A stretch of DNA of 64,000 nucleotides. Source: Rhizobium sp. NXC24 (GTDB lineage: Bacteria; Pseudomonadota; Alphaproteobacteria; Rhizobiales; Rhizobiaceae). Where the stretch lies: positions 868,001 through 932,000 of the forward strand of contig NZ_CP024314.1 of assembly GCF_002944315.1 (NCBI RefSeq). Reading direction: 5' to 3'. The notes under the pieces were generated by a model. It ran no database searches. It saw only the letters and a program-made list of their open reading frames with translations, and had not been told where the DNA came from. The translations under genes were made by a program, and so were the position numbers. Below are positions 8,391-19,133 of this stretch, piece by piece (within the stretch, counting starts at the first letter, position 1; every line of letters starts with the position of its first letter).

Positions 8391-9401
8391 ATGTTGCGAT
8401 TCCTGCTCGTGCGCATAGCCTCTGCCATACCTGTGCTCGTCATTCTGAGCGTGGTGACTTTTGCCATCATCCAGGCGCCGCCTGGGGACTATGCAGATTT
8501 CATCCGTTCGCAGTTGATGAACCAGGGCGGCGCGTCCTTCGCCCAGGCTGATGAGCAAGCGCAAATCTACCGTCGCGAACACGGCCTCGATAAGCCGCTG
8601 GTCGTGCAATACTTCAACTGGATCGGCGGCATCGTCACCAAGGGTGATTTCGGCTACAGCATGTTCTACAACAAGCCGGTCGCGGATGTCGTCGGCGAAC
8701 GCTTGCCGCGCACCCTGGCGCTCGCGCTTGTTTGCCATCTCTTCGCTTCCGTTCTCGGCATCGGCTTCGGCATATGGGCCGCTACCAGGCAATATAGCTG
8801 GATCGACAGCCTGCTTTCCGGCATCTCATTTCTCGGCATGACGGTGCCGCGCTTCCTGATGGCGCTGATCATCGTTTATATCCTCGTCTTTCAGCTCAAC
8901 GTCTCGGAAATCGGCAGCTTCTATTCGCCGCAATATGGCGGCGCGCCGTGGTCCTGGGCTAAGTTCGTCGATCTGGTCAAGCATGTCTGGCCGGTCGTGG
9001 CGATCGCCACTTTCGGGGGGCTCGCCTACAACATGCGTGTCATGCGCGGCAATCTGCTCGACACGCTGAATGCGCAATATGTCGAGACCGCGCGTGCGAA
9101 AGGACTCTCCGGCGGCGCCGTCGTCATGCGCCATGCGGTGCCGAACGCCTTGCATCCGCTCGTCATGTATCAGGGTGTCGTGCTGCCTTATATGCTGACC
9201 GGCGAGATCGAAACCGCCATTATTTTCGCGCTGCCGACCGTAGGGCCGGCGATCGTCGGCTCGATGGCGGTCGGCGATGTCTACGTCACCGCCACCTTCA
9301 TGATGGTGCTGTCGGCGACGCTGATCATCGGCAACATCATTGCCGATATGCTGCTCGCCTTGCTCGATCCCCGCGTTCGCCAACAGGGAGGGATCCACTG
9401 A
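8391..9401 (+). CDS. agpB: Alpha-galactoside ABC permease, DppB type
   Basis: A 336-residue inner-membrane permease. The first membrane helix (about 9-30) contains the family-typical start RFLLVRIASAIPVLVILSVV, followed by the DppB region IQAPPGDYADF and LGLDKPLVVQYFNW-like sequence near residue 65. The cytoplasmic EAA loop reads YVETARAKGLSGGAVVMRHA (about 225-245). It starts with ATG at 8391, with only a weak ribosome site, and its stop overlaps the agpC start by one base (TGATG), indicating translational coupling. Confidence 0.87.
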   Translation: MLRFLLVRIASAIPVLVILSVVTFAIIQAPPGDYADFIRSQLMNQGGASFAQADEQAQIYRREHGLDKPLVVQYFNWIGGIVTKGDFGYSMFYNKPVADVVGERLPRTLALALVCHLFASVLGIGFGIWAATRQYSWIDSLLSGISFLGMTVPRFLMALIIVYILVFQLNVSEIGSFYSPQYGGAPWSWAKFVDLVKHVWPVVAIATFGGLAYNMRVMRGNLLDTLNAQYVETARAKGLSGGAVVMRHAVPNALHPLVMYQGVVLPYMLTGEIETAIIFALPTVGPAIVGSMAVGDVYVTATFMMVLSATLIIGNIIADMLLALLDPRVRQQGGIH

Positions 9402-10531
9402 TGCTCGCCTTCAGTACATCCGCGCCACCGCTCGATGACAACAAGATCAAATCGAAAAGCGGCAATGAGAGCTACATCGCGCTTGTCTGGCGACGCCTGA
9501 AGCGCTCCTGGACAGGCATGGGCGGCCTCATCCTCGTCATCCTCTTGCTGCTGATGTCGCTCTTTGCCGAATTCGTCGCCCCAGACGATCCCAAGGCTAC
9601 CGACACCGGCTTTGCACCGCCGCAGGTGATCAGCTTCCACGACAAGGACGGTAATTTCTTCTTCCAGCCGCGCGTCTATGCGCTGGCCGAAACCGACGAG
9701 CTCGATCCGGTCACCTTTCAGCCGGTGGTCGGGCCAGACTACAACAACCCGCGTCTGCTCGGCTTTTTCGTCAAGGGCGCGCCCTATAACCTGTTTGGCC
9801 TGATCCCCGGCAATCGCCACCTCTTCGGCTCGGTCGACGGCCAGCCCGTGCATTTCCTCGGCACCGACAAGTTCGGCCGCGACGTGCTCTCCCGCGCCAT
9901 CTACGGCTCGCGCATCTCGCTGATGATTGCACTGACAGTCGTCTTCATTGTCACGATCGTCGGCACCACCGTCGGCATGGTCTCAGGCTATTTCGGCGGT
10001 ACGCTTGATACCTGGATCCAGCGCTTCGTCGAGCTGGTGCTCGCCTTTCCGCAATTGCCGCTTTATCTGGCGCTGACCTCGTTGATCCCCGTGACGGCGC
10101 CGACCAATGTCTTCCTCGCCTTCGTCATCATCGTCATGTCGGCGCTCGGCTGGGCGCAGATGTCGCGCGAGGTGCGCGGCAAGACCTTGGCCTTGGCGCG
10201 GATCGATTATGTGCGCGCCGCCATGGCGGTAGGGGCGACGGACTGGCGCATCATCCTGCAGCACATTTTCCCGAACGTGATGAGCCATGTCATTGTCACT
10301 GTGACGCTGGCAATTCCGAGCGTCGTGCTGCTCGAATCCTTCCTTGGCTTCCTTGGTTTCGCGGTCAAGCCGCCGCTGATTTCCTGGGGGCTGATGCTGC
10401 AGGATACGTCCACCTATTCGGTCATCGGCTCTTATCCCTGGATCCTCTCGCCCGTCGCCTTCGTGCTCGTCACCGTCTTTGCATTCAATGCGCTTGGCGA
10501 CGGTCTGCGCGACGCCATCGATCCCTATTGA
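9401..10531 (+). CDS. agpC: Alpha-galactoside ABC permease, DppC type
   Basis: A 376-residue second permease. An N-terminal cytoplasmic stretch and one helix (about 40-60) precede a long periplasmic segment (about 62-150) ending in the family motif GTDKFGRDVLSRAIYGSRISL. The EAA loop is YVRAAMAVGATDWRIILQHIFPN, and the C-terminus is NALGDGLRDAIDPY, typical of DppC. It overlaps agpB by one base and is followed 13 bp later by agpD. With AgpB it forms the channel for the sugar delivered by AgpA. Confidence 0.87.
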   Translation: MLAFSTSAPPLDDNKIKSKSGNESYIALVWRRLKRSWTGMGGLILVILLLLMSLFAEFVAPDDPKATDTGFAPPQVISFHDKDGNFFFQPRVYALAETDELDPVTFQPVVGPDYNNPRLLGFFVKGAPYNLFGLIPGNRHLFGSVDGQPVHFLGTDKFGRDVLSRAIYGSRISLMIALTVVFIVTIVGTTVGMVSGYFGGTLDTWIQRFVELVLAFPQLPLYLALTSLIPVTAPTNVFLAFVIIVMSALGWAQMSREVRGKTLALARIDYVRAAMAVGATDWRIILQHIFPNVMSHVIVTVTLAIPSVVLLESFLGFLGFAVKPPLISWGLMLQDTSTYSVIGSYPWILSPVAFVLVTVFAFNALGDGLRDAIDPY

Positions 10532-10544
10532 GAGGAGACGGACA

Positions 10545-12215
<1,671 letters not shown>

Positions 12216-12234
12216 GCATTCAGGAGACTTTCAC

Positions 12235-13605
12235 ATGGCAGGCAATCCCAAGATCACCTTTATCGGCGCCGGTTCGACCGTGTTCATGAAGAATATCATC
12301 GGCGACGTTTTGCAACGCCCGGCGCTGACGGGCGCGAAAATCGCGCTGATGGATCTCAATCCGCAGCGGCTGGAAGAGAGCGCCATCGTTGCCCGCAAAC
12401 TGGCTTCGACGCTTGGCGCATCGGCCGTTGTCGAGACCTTTACCGATCAGCGCAAGGCCCTGGACGGAGCAGATTTCGTCGTCGTCGCCTTTCAGATCGG
12501 TGGTTACGAGCCCTGCACCGTGACCGATTTCGAGGTGCCGAAGAAATATGGCCTGCGCCAGACGATCGCCGACACGCTCGGCGTCGGCGGCATCATGCGC
12601 GGACTTAGAACCGTGCCGCATCTCTGGAAGATCTGCGAGGACATGCTCGCCGTTTGCCCCGAGGCGGTCATGCTGCAATACGTCAACCCGATGGCGATCA
12701 ACACCTGGGCAATCGCCGAGAAATTTCCGACGATCAAGCAGGTCGGCCTTTGCCATTCCGTGCAGGGCACGGCAATGGAATTGGCCAAGGATCTCGATAT
12801 TCCCTATGACGAAATCCGCTACCGCTCGGCCGGCATCAACCATATGGCCTTCTACCTGAAATTTGAGCATCGCCAGGCGGATGGTTCCTATCGCGATCTC
12901 TATCCCGATCTCGTGCGCGCCTATCGCGAGGGGCGGGCGCCGAAGCCCGGTTGGAACCCGCGTTGCCCTAATAAGGTCCGCTATGAGATGCTGACCCGGC
13001 TCGGCTATTTCGTCACCGAAAGTTCGGAGCATTTCGCCGAGTACACGCCTTATTTCATCAAGGAAGGTCGCGAAGACCTGATCGAGAAATTCGGTATCCC
13101 GCTCGATGAGTATCCGAAGCGCTGCATCGAGCAGATCGCACGCTGGAAGAACCAGGCCGACGAATATCGCAGCGCGGACAAGATAGAAGTGAGCCAATCG
13201 AAGGAATATGCTTCCTCGATCATCAATTCGATCTGGACCGGCGAACCTTCGGTCATCTACGGCAACGTCCGCAATAATGGCTGCATCACTTCGCTGCCCT
13301 ATAATTGCGCCGCCGAGGTTCCATGCCTGGTCGACGCCTCCGGCATCCAGCCGACCTTCGTCGGTGACCTGCCGCCGCAATTGACCGCGCTGATCCGCAC
13401 CAACATCAACGTGCAGGAGCTGACGGTACAGGCCTTGATGACCGAGAATCGTGACCACATTTATCATGCGGCGATGATGGACCCGCACACGGCCGCCGAG
13501 CTGGATCTCGACCAGATCTGGTCGCTGGTCGACGAGCTTTTGGCCACCCATGGCACCTGGCTGCCCGAATGGGCGCGCAGCGACCGCAAGGTTCAGGCCG
13601 CTTGA
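12235..13605 (+). CDS. agaL2: GH4 alpha-galactosidase, second copy
   Basis: A 456-residue NAD/Mn-dependent family 4 glycosidase, the last gene of the operon. Landmarks are ITFIGAGSTVFMKN (Rossmann), GVGGIMRGLRTVP, LQYVNPMAINTWA, GLCHSVQGTAMEL (metal Cys) and SAGINHMAFYLKF (metal His), then GNVRNNGCITSLP. CAGGAGAC precedes the ATG at 12235. It is shorter than and clearly diverged from the first GH4 gene, which suggests division of labour between substrates rather than a recent duplication. The symbol follows the S. meliloti agp locus by position and is less certain than the family. Confidence 0.85.
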   Translation: MAGNPKITFIGAGSTVFMKNIIGDVLQRPALTGAKIALMDLNPQRLEESAIVARKLASTLGASAVVETFTDQRKALDGADFVVVAFQIGGYEPCTVTDFEVPKKYGLRQTIADTLGVGGIMRGLRTVPHLWKICEDMLAVCPEAVMLQYVNPMAINTWAIAEKFPTIKQVGLCHSVQGTAMELAKDLDIPYDEIRYRSAGINHMAFYLKFEHRQADGSYRDLYPDLVRAYREGRAPKPGWNPRCPNKVRYEMLTRLGYFVTESSEHFAEYTPYFIKEGREDLIEKFGIPLDEYPKRCIEQIARWKNQADEYRSADKIEVSQSKEYASSIINSIWTGEPSVIYGNVRNNGCITSLPYNCAAEVPCLVDASGIQPTFVGDLPPQLTALIRTNINVQELTVQALMTENRDHIYHAAMMDPHTAAELDLDQIWSLVDELLATHGTWLPEWARSDRKVQAA

Positions 13606-13632
13606 AACCACTCTCCCGGTTTTGCGGCCGGA

Positions 13633-13669
13633 AAGGCCTCGCAGCATCGCTGCGGGGCCTTGCTTTTTT
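13633..13669 (+). terminator. Rho-independent terminator of the agp operon
   Basis: A 13-base-pair stem with one G-U pair (13633-13645 with 13649-13661, loop ATC) is followed by GC and six T (13664-13669). It lies 28 bp after the second GH4 stop and separates this operon from the FAH gene. Confidence 0.88.
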
Positions 13670-13785
13670 GTCGTCATGGAGAAGGTGAAAATCCAAAACC
13701 CTGCTATCCTTCGAGCCGATCCAAGGTGGCAAAGCCTCTCTGCCTGCGCTAAAAAAACGGGGTGAACCTGGGAGAGAGCAAACAC

Positions 13786-14928
13786 ATGGCAAGTTCTGAC
13801 ATTTTCAGCACGGGAATCTTTGTCGGCCGCATCTGGCGTCCTGATGTTAAAGGCCCGGCTGTTGTCGTCGTCCGTGACGGCGCGCTCTACGACATCACCT
13901 CGAAAGACACGCCGACCGTGCGTGACCTCCTCGAGAAGGACGATCCGGTCGGTTTTATCCGCGCACAAAAGGGCGAAGCCGTCGCCAAGCTCGATGATCT
14001 GCTTGCCACCAAAGCCGACCTGTCAGTCTTCCATCTGCTTGCCCCCGTTGACCTGCAGGCGATCAAGGCCTGCGGCGTCACCTTCGCCCGCTCGATGCTG
14101 GAGCGCGTGATCGAGGAGCGCGCCGCCGGCAATCCGGATCTTGCGGAGGCAATCCGCGGCAAGGTCACCGCCCTGATAGGCGACAGTCTTCGCAACCTGA
14201 AGGCCGGTTCACCGGAAGCTGCCAAGGTGAAGGCAGCTCTGATCGAGGAGGGCGTCTGGTCGCAATATCTTGAAGTCGGCATCGGCCCGGATGCCGAGGT
14301 CTTCTCCAAGTCGCAGGTCATGTCCTCTGTCGGCACGGGTGCCGATGTCGGCCTGCACCCGATCTCAAAGTGGAACAATCCCGAGCCGGAAATCGTGCTG
14401 GCTGTCGATAGCCAAGGCCGTGTCAAGGGCGCAACGCTCGGCAATGACGTCAATCTCCGCGATGTGGAGGGGCGCTCGGCGTTGCTGCTCGGCAAGGCGA
14501 AGGACAACAACGCCTCCTGTTCGATCGGCCCTTTCATCCGCCTGTTTGACGAGACCTATACACTCGACGACGTGCGCAATGCCGATCTCGACCTCAAGGT
14601 TGAAGGCGAGGACGGCTATGTGCTGCATGGGCGCTCATCAATGAAGGAAATCAGCCGCGATCCCCTCGATCTCGTCTCCCAGACCATCGGCCGCCATCAC
14701 CAATACCCGGACGGCTTCGTCCTCTTCATGGGCACGCTCTTTGCACCCGTCGAAGATCGCGACACGCCCGGTCAGGGATTCACCCACAAGGTCGGCGATA
14801 TCGTCACCATTTCGAACGACAAGCTCGGCGCATTGAAGAACCGGGTGCTGTTGTCGACGGAATGCACTCCCTGGACGTTTGGAACGTCGCATTTGATGCG
14901 CAATTTGGCTGGGCGTGGGCTGATTTGA
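13786..14928 (+). CDS. Fumarylacetoacetate hydrolase family protein (COG3970-like)
   Basis: A 380-residue cytosolic enzyme of the FAH superfamily. The C-terminal FAH fold carries the metal-binding acidic cluster in NNPEPEIVLAVDSQG and LGNDVNLRDVEGR (about residues 200-232), then FMGTLFAPV and HKVGDIVTISNDKLG. The family includes 2-keto-3-deoxy-sugar-acid dehydratases and hydrolases of C-C bonds. A role in sugar-acid breakdown would fit the neighbouring sugar locus but is not shown. The ATG at 13786 is preceded by GGGAGAGAG; the frame also begins at a GTG 24 bp earlier. It is separated from agp by a terminator, so it has its own promoter. Confidence 0.82.
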   Translation: MASSDIFSTGIFVGRIWRPDVKGPAVVVVRDGALYDITSKDTPTVRDLLEKDDPVGFIRAQKGEAVAKLDDLLATKADLSVFHLLAPVDLQAIKACGVTFARSMLERVIEERAAGNPDLAEAIRGKVTALIGDSLRNLKAGSPEAAKVKAALIEEGVWSQYLEVGIGPDAEVFSKSQVMSSVGTGADVGLHPISKWNNPEPEIVLAVDSQGRVKGATLGNDVNLRDVEGRSALLLGKAKDNNASCSIGPFIRLFDETYTLDDVRNADLDLKVEGEDGYVLHGRSSMKEISRDPLDLVSQTIGRHHQYPDGFVLFMGTLFAPVEDRDTPGQGFTHKVGDIVTISNDKLGALKNRVLLSTECTPWTFGTSHLMRNLAGRGLI

Positions 14929-15082
14929 TGGAGACGTGAAGGGAGACTCGGCTGCCATAATACCCAGGCGAAAGGAGGTACGGTTTGAGCAATCAAAGGT
15001 GATTTGCTACGGCCATGCTTCAGAAACCCAAGTAGCCGCCGCTAGCCTATGGATTGTCGGGCCAGCGCCTCCAACAAAGCAC

Positions 15083-15298
15083 TCAAAGGCTGTATGGCTG
15101 CACAGGGCTTTGCTCCAAAGATCCAACATGTGGTCCAGATCGCCGCGATATCGACACAAGCCGGCGACACTCCGAAACCGTCTTGTCAAGCATAGCGCCG
15201 GAGAGAAGCATACCGCTTGTTCTGGGATAGGGCATGCCGTCGTCCCGAAGTATCTCTATGAGGCGATCCAATTCAATCTGTTTCTCACGCTCGGTCAT
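15083..15298 (-). CDS. Small hypothetical protein (doubtful)
   Basis: A 71-residue frame starting MTEREKQIELDRLIEILRDD, charged and helix-like in its first third, then low in recognisable features. The ribosome site is weak. It may be a small real gene or a remnant of a larger decayed one. No family is recognised. Confidence 0.25.
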   Translation of the reverse strand: MTEREKQIELDRLIEILRDDGMPYPRTSGMLLSGAMLDKTVSECRRLVSISRRSGPHVGSLEQSPVQPYSL

Positions 15299-15332
15299 CG
15301 CTCTATAGTTCCGATCGCAAAGGATGAAAGCC

Positions 15333-15389
15333 ATGAACACCATGACCTGTCCTTACTGCATCAGAGAATTTGAGCGCGTCGAATACTAA
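15333..15389 (+). CDS. Possible 18-residue micro-ORF with CxxC
   Basis: The ATG at 15333 is preceded by AAGGATG at normal distance and encodes a peptide beginning MNTMTCPYCIREF, ending at TAA 15387-15389. The CPYC pair resembles half of a zinc ribbon. The frame is too short to judge by codon use and could be chance. Confidence 0.15.
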   Translation: MNTMTCPYCIREFERVEY

Positions 15390-15655
15390 GGACAACGTGA
15401 CAATCAAGGCAATGAGCCATCCATTATCCGTATGAAGGTTGTAGGAAATATGGGACCGAAGATCCGAAACCTCACCCGCTAAGACATACGTTAGGGGAAA
15501 GCCTTCCTTATGTGGTCATGCGATGGAGGTAGCGGCACGCAGCATCATCTCGCCCATAGCTATGAGTAAAGGGAAAGGTGCCCATCAAAGCGGGTGCTTG
15601 CGGATGAAGTATGCACTCGCGCGAGACCTGAAAAGGTCGGCACAACGGCTCAATC

Positions 15656-16132
15656 TCAATGCGTCGACACTGACTGCTGCTGGTTCTGGCGGCTGCGGGC
15701 GGCGGTGAGTTCGGAGGTGGTGTGATTGAGGCGGTCGGCGAGGACGCGCATGATTTCGACGGCCATTTCGGGAAAATCGCTGAGCAGTTTCAGGAAATGC
15801 TCCTTGCTGATCTTCAGCGCCTCCAGCCGCGACGTCGCCTTGACGGTAGCGGTGCGGGAGACGTCGCAGAGAATGGCGATTTCACCGACGATGGAGTTGA
15901 TGTCGACTTCGGCGACCTTGATCTCTCCAGCCGGGCTATCGACAAGAATATCAGCAGTTCCGGAAAGAACAACGTAGGCGGCATCGCCCTGGTCGCCCTG
16001 ATGAAACAAAACTTGACCGGCATTGTAGCTGACGCGATCCGACGTGAATGCCAAAAGCTTCAACTTTGCGGGTGCGATGCGCGAAAAAATCGGCACCCGC
16101 TTTAGCATTTCAACTTCGTCTTTCAGAAGCAT
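15656..16132 (-). CDS. Stand-alone cyclic-nucleotide-binding domain protein
   Basis: A 158-residue protein consisting almost only of a CRP-type cNMP-binding domain and lacking a DNA-binding domain. The beta-barrel region runs from about residue 20 (AGQVLFHQGDQGDAAYVVLSG). The phosphate-binding cassette reads VGEIAILCDVSRTATVKA (about 98-115) with the Glu and Arg that hold the cyclic phosphate intact. A C-terminal helix (ISKEHFLKLLSDFPEMAVEI) completes the fold. The start is ATG 16132 (MLLKDEVEML); the frame extends to a TTG at 16177 that would nearly touch the upstream gene. It lies 52 bp after the pseudo-ABC gene, so the two are likely co-transcribed and may act together. Confidence 0.85.
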   Translation of the reverse strand: MLLKDEVEMLKRVPIFSRIAPAKLKLLAFTSDRVSYNAGQVLFHQGDQGDAAYVVLSGTADILVDSPAGEIKVAEVDINSIVGEIAILCDVSRTATVKATSRLEALKISKEHFLKLLSDFPEMAVEIMRVLADRLNHTTSELTAARSRQNQQQSVSTH

Positions 16133-16184
16133 GAGCTTCAAACCCCCAGTGTCGGGCCCCAGATACCACCGTTGCAATAGGATA

Positions 16185-18899
16185 TTACGATAACAGTTCT
16201 TTGAACATACCGTTTTTCTCTAAAAGATCGGTGGAGGTGCCGCTTTCAACCAGGCTGCCGCGATCGAAAACCAGAACGCGATCAAACAGCTCCGCAAAGC
16301 CCGGATTGGATAGGACCCAGACGACGGCGGGCGCATATTCGCTTCTGTCGAGCCCCGTCAGGACAGCGCGGGCGATCTGATCCTGAACGCGATGGTCGAG
16401 CGCCGGCAGCGGCCGGTTGCAGATGATGTAATCTGCCCGCTTCAGCAAGGCGCGGCCAAGATTGAGTTTCTGCCGCTGCACGTTGGTCAGCCGCTTGCCG
16501 CCGGAACCAACGTCGAAATCGAGGCCGATCGACAATACGCTATCCTGCATGCCCAGCCGTTCGAAGACATCATACAGGATGGTGTGGATACGCTCGGGCG
16601 CATCGGCCTGCTGGTGGGCAATTCGGCCGAAAAGCACGTTGTCCATCAATGTCGCCGAGGCGGTGAAGCGCTCGGGGTCGTAGCGCTCGATCACGCGCGC
16701 GAGATCAGCCGGGATATGTTCATGGAACTTGGCGCGCGCCTTGACGATCTTGTCCATCAGCGTCTGCGTCAGGAGACCGAAGCGGTGACGGGGTTCGATG
16801 TAGGAGAAGCTGAGGCGGATGATGGCCACTCGCTCATCGGGCGTCGCGGCGCTGAAGCCCTTGCCGTTCAGCTTCTGCAGCAACGCTTCGTATGTCGGGA
16901 TATCCTCCGCGGTCATGAAGGTGAGTTGCTGGAAGAAGGGGTGATCCGGCGGCAGATCGGTGAAGAGTTCGACGGCGTTCTCGGCGATCTCCAGGCCCAT
17001 GTCGTAGAGGTCGGTCTCGAGGCCGGTATCCGTAAACAGCTTCTGGAAATAGGGATGAGCGGCGAGCTTGCGGTTGGTCATCAGCGGCCGCTTCAGCGTA
17101 CCGAACAACAGGTTTTCGCCGACGGTTGCCTGCGGATTGTAGGTGTCAAATTCGAACGGCACGACAAGCCCGTCGAGATTTTCCTCCTGCAGTCTGACGC
17201 GTAGCGCCTGGCGCAGCTCGACGATACGAGAGGTAAGATCATCATGCGCGGTCGTATCGACATTCGAGCGTAGCGCCATGTCGAGAATATCCTGGGACAT
17301 GGCGACAGCATCGAGAACAGGGCGGATGACCGAATAGATATCATCCGGACCGGTGGCGCCGGCAGCGCCATAATCGACCCAGTCGCTGCTGAGATCCAGC
17401 TCTGGATTGCCGGCGCGGCGTGCCTCTGCCATCTGCCATTTGAGCTTGGTGGCCGCCTCGTCGTCATAATCGGCCGCGGTCAGCGGCGCATGCTTCAGGC
17501 CATAGAGAAGATTGTTGCGCAACGTACCGTGGAAGAAGAAGGTGTCCGACGAGGCATAGGCGATACGCCGCCCCGTCAGCGATTCCGGCAGTTCCAGCAA
17601 GTCGCGGCCATCGATGGAGATGCGGCCGGTATCCGGCCAGACCAGTCGACCGAGCGCTTCGGCAAGGTATTCGCCACCGGCGCCGCTGTCGCCGACGATC
17701 GCGACCGTTTCGCCGGGATGGATCTCGACGGAGACGTGATCCAGCACGCGGGCACCGCTGTCGTCGATCACCGTGAGATTGGTTGCGACCAGCGGATGGG
17801 TGATGCGGCCGGCGGGCGCGGGCGAGATAACCTGGATCTTCGGTTCGATCAGGCCATCCACGCTGAACTGCTCGACGACCTGATTGTATTTGACCTGCAC
17901 GTCCTGGCGCGATTGATCCCAGTCGATGAGTTCCTTCAGCGGCCCCGGCAGGTCCTTGTAGGCGTTGATGACAGCCACGAGCTGGCCGATATCGAGCCGG
18001 CCCTGCAGCGCAAAGAAGCCACCGATGGAATAGAACAGGAAGGGCGTGACCTGAGCGAGGAAGTTGTTGATGAATTTCACCAGGAACTTCCACTGATAGA
18101 GGTCGTAGCGGATCGAGAAGATCAGCCCGAGACGATAGGCGATGTCGGCGCGCTCCAGGTTGGTGGTATCGTTGGCATGGATGGTGCCTATGCCTTCGAC
18201 GATTTCGCCGACACGGCCGGACAGTTCGCGCGCAGTGAGCTGCCGTTGACGTCCAAGTTCCAGCAGCCGCTTGCGCATGCGCGGGATGACGACCGCCTGC
18301 ACTGCGACGATGCCCGCGGCGATCATGCCCAGCCAGAAATTCTGCATGATGATGAACACGAGCGCGGTGATCGCCTGGCCACCGAGAAGCGCCGGCTGCA
18401 CGAAAGCGTCGCCAGTGAAGCCGCCCATCGGCTCCACCTCGTCCTTGATCATGGTGGCGATTTCGGCCGGCTTCACCCGCTTGAAATGCGCGGGCGGGAA
18501 ACGCAGCACGCGGTCGATCAGCTCGAAGCGAATGCGGCGCAGCATGCGCTCGCCCAGCCGGCCCTTATAGGTGTTGATATAAAGCTTGAAGAGACCATTG
18601 AGGATAACAAGCGCCAGGAAGACCAGGCTGAGCGCGATCAGCATCCAAAAACGGGTGAGCTGCAGGCCCTGAAAGACTTCGAAGTGCCCGAGCAGCGGCA
18701 CGTCGAAAGAAATGTGCATGAAGGTCTGGGTTTGACCCGGACGTTCGAAACCCTTGCCCTGGATTGGCCCATTGACGATCTGCTTCGGCAAGTCGAAGGA
18801 CAGAAAGTAAGGGATCATCGAAGCGGCGACGATCGTCAGGATCCAGATTTGCTCCAGCCGGGTATTCGACCAGATGTAACGCGCTAGACTTTTTTCCAT
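16185..18899 (-). CDS. ABC exporter-like protein with degenerate ATPase motifs
   Basis: A 904-residue protein with an ABC exporter membrane domain (helices about 15-35, 82-105, 165-205, 275-300) followed by a highly modified nucleotide-binding domain. The Walker A position is GDSGAGGEY (403-411), with Lys and Ser/Thr replaced. The Q-loop is YASSDT (448-453), and the Walker B region YIICNRP (824-830) lacks Asp and Glu. The signature is GSGGKRL, and the H-loop position is Asn865. About 300 residues are inserted between Q-loop and signature. A motif of type T-x4-N-L/V-L-Y/F-G occurs three times (459, 592, 750). The protein is probably unable to hydrolyse ATP at its own site. It sits between glycosyltransferases and a cNMP-binding protein; its function is unknown. 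Confidence 0.85.
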   Translation of the reverse strand: MEKSLARYIWSNTRLEQIWILTIVAASMIPYFLSFDLPKQIVNGPIQGKGFERPGQTQTFMHISFDVPLLGHFEVFQGLQLTRFWMLIALSLVFLALVILNGLFKLYINTYKGRLGERMLRRIRFELIDRVLRFPPAHFKRVKPAEIATMIKDEVEPMGGFTGDAFVQPALLGGQAITALVFIIMQNFWLGMIAAGIVAVQAVVIPRMRKRLLELGRQRQLTARELSGRVGEIVEGIGTIHANDTTNLERADIAYRLGLIFSIRYDLYQWKFLVKFINNFLAQVTPFLFYSIGGFFALQGRLDIGQLVAVINAYKDLPGPLKELIDWDQSRQDVQVKYNQVVEQFSVDGLIEPKIQVISPAPAGRITHPLVATNLTVIDDSGARVLDHVSVEIHPGETVAIVGDSGAGGEYLAEALGRLVWPDTGRISIDGRDLLELPESLTGRRIAYASSDTFFFHGTLRNNLLYGLKHAPLTAADYDDEAATKLKWQMAEARRAGNPELDLSSDWVDYGAAGATGPDDIYSVIRPVLDAVAMSQDILDMALRSNVDTTAHDDLTSRIVELRQALRVRLQEENLDGLVVPFEFDTYNPQATVGENLLFGTLKRPLMTNRKLAAHPYFQKLFTDTGLETDLYDMGLEIAENAVELFTDLPPDHPFFQQLTFMTAEDIPTYEALLQKLNGKGFSAATPDERVAIIRLSFSYIEPRHRFGLLTQTLMDKIVKARAKFHEHIPADLARVIERYDPERFTASATLMDNVLFGRIAHQQADAPERIHTILYDVFERLGMQDSVLSIGLDFDVGSGGKRLTNVQRQKLNLGRALLKRADYIICNRPLPALDHRVQDQIARAVLTGLDRSEYAPAVVWVLSNPGFAELFDRVLVFDRGSLVESGTSTDLLEKNGMFKELLS

Positions 18900-19133
18900 C
18901 GCTTATTGCATGCTTCCAAATTCAACAGTCTTCGCCGCCGGTGTTGACGCCGATGTTGCAGAGGTGCGGGAGGAGTTCATCGTGAATGCGCGCCCCATCT
19001 TGAAAACGAAACGTCGCCCGGTCTTTCGTCCAGGCGCCCTTCCGATTCATTGATTTTTCAATTTATATCACAGGATCGCAGAAAACGAGGGGGCAAAACG
19101 ATAGGTATTGTGACGGATTCATTGCTGCAACCG
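18900..19133. other. Intergenic region upstream of the pseudo-ABC gene
   Basis: A 234-bp gap between the glycosyltransferase stop and the ABC gene start, AT-rich near 19050-19075, probably holding a separate promoter for the ABC and cNMP-binding genes. TGTGA-type half-sites occur on opposite strands (19068-19072 and 19109-19113) but do not form a proper CRP palindrome. No gene is seen. Confidence 0.4.

Larger units (their letters stand above)
14929..15655. other. Gene-poor intergenic stretch with possible remnants
   Basis: About 730 bp with lower GC and without convincing long genes. Two short overlapping leftward frames can be seen: 15083-15298, 71 residues from MTEREKQIELDRL, and 15007-15189. 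A rightward 18-codon frame sits at 15333-15389. The stretch is at the junction between rightward sugar genes and the leftward cluster, a place where insertions and decay are common. No transposase, tRNA or obvious terminal repeat was found in it. Confidence 0.5.

Noticed and set aside
12220..13968. Frame of 582 codons antisense to the second GH4 gene
   Set aside because: It is a shadow of a well-supported GH4 gene and runs through the terminator into another gene.
17490..18887. Rightward frame of 465 codons opposite the ABC protein
   Set aside because: Low-complexity Asp/Gln/His composition typical of antisense frames in GC-rich genes; no family features.
19068..19113. TGTGA half-sites as a CRP operator before the pseudo-ABC gene
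   Set aside because: The half-sites are 41 bp apart and do not form the TGTGA-N6-TCACA palindrome.
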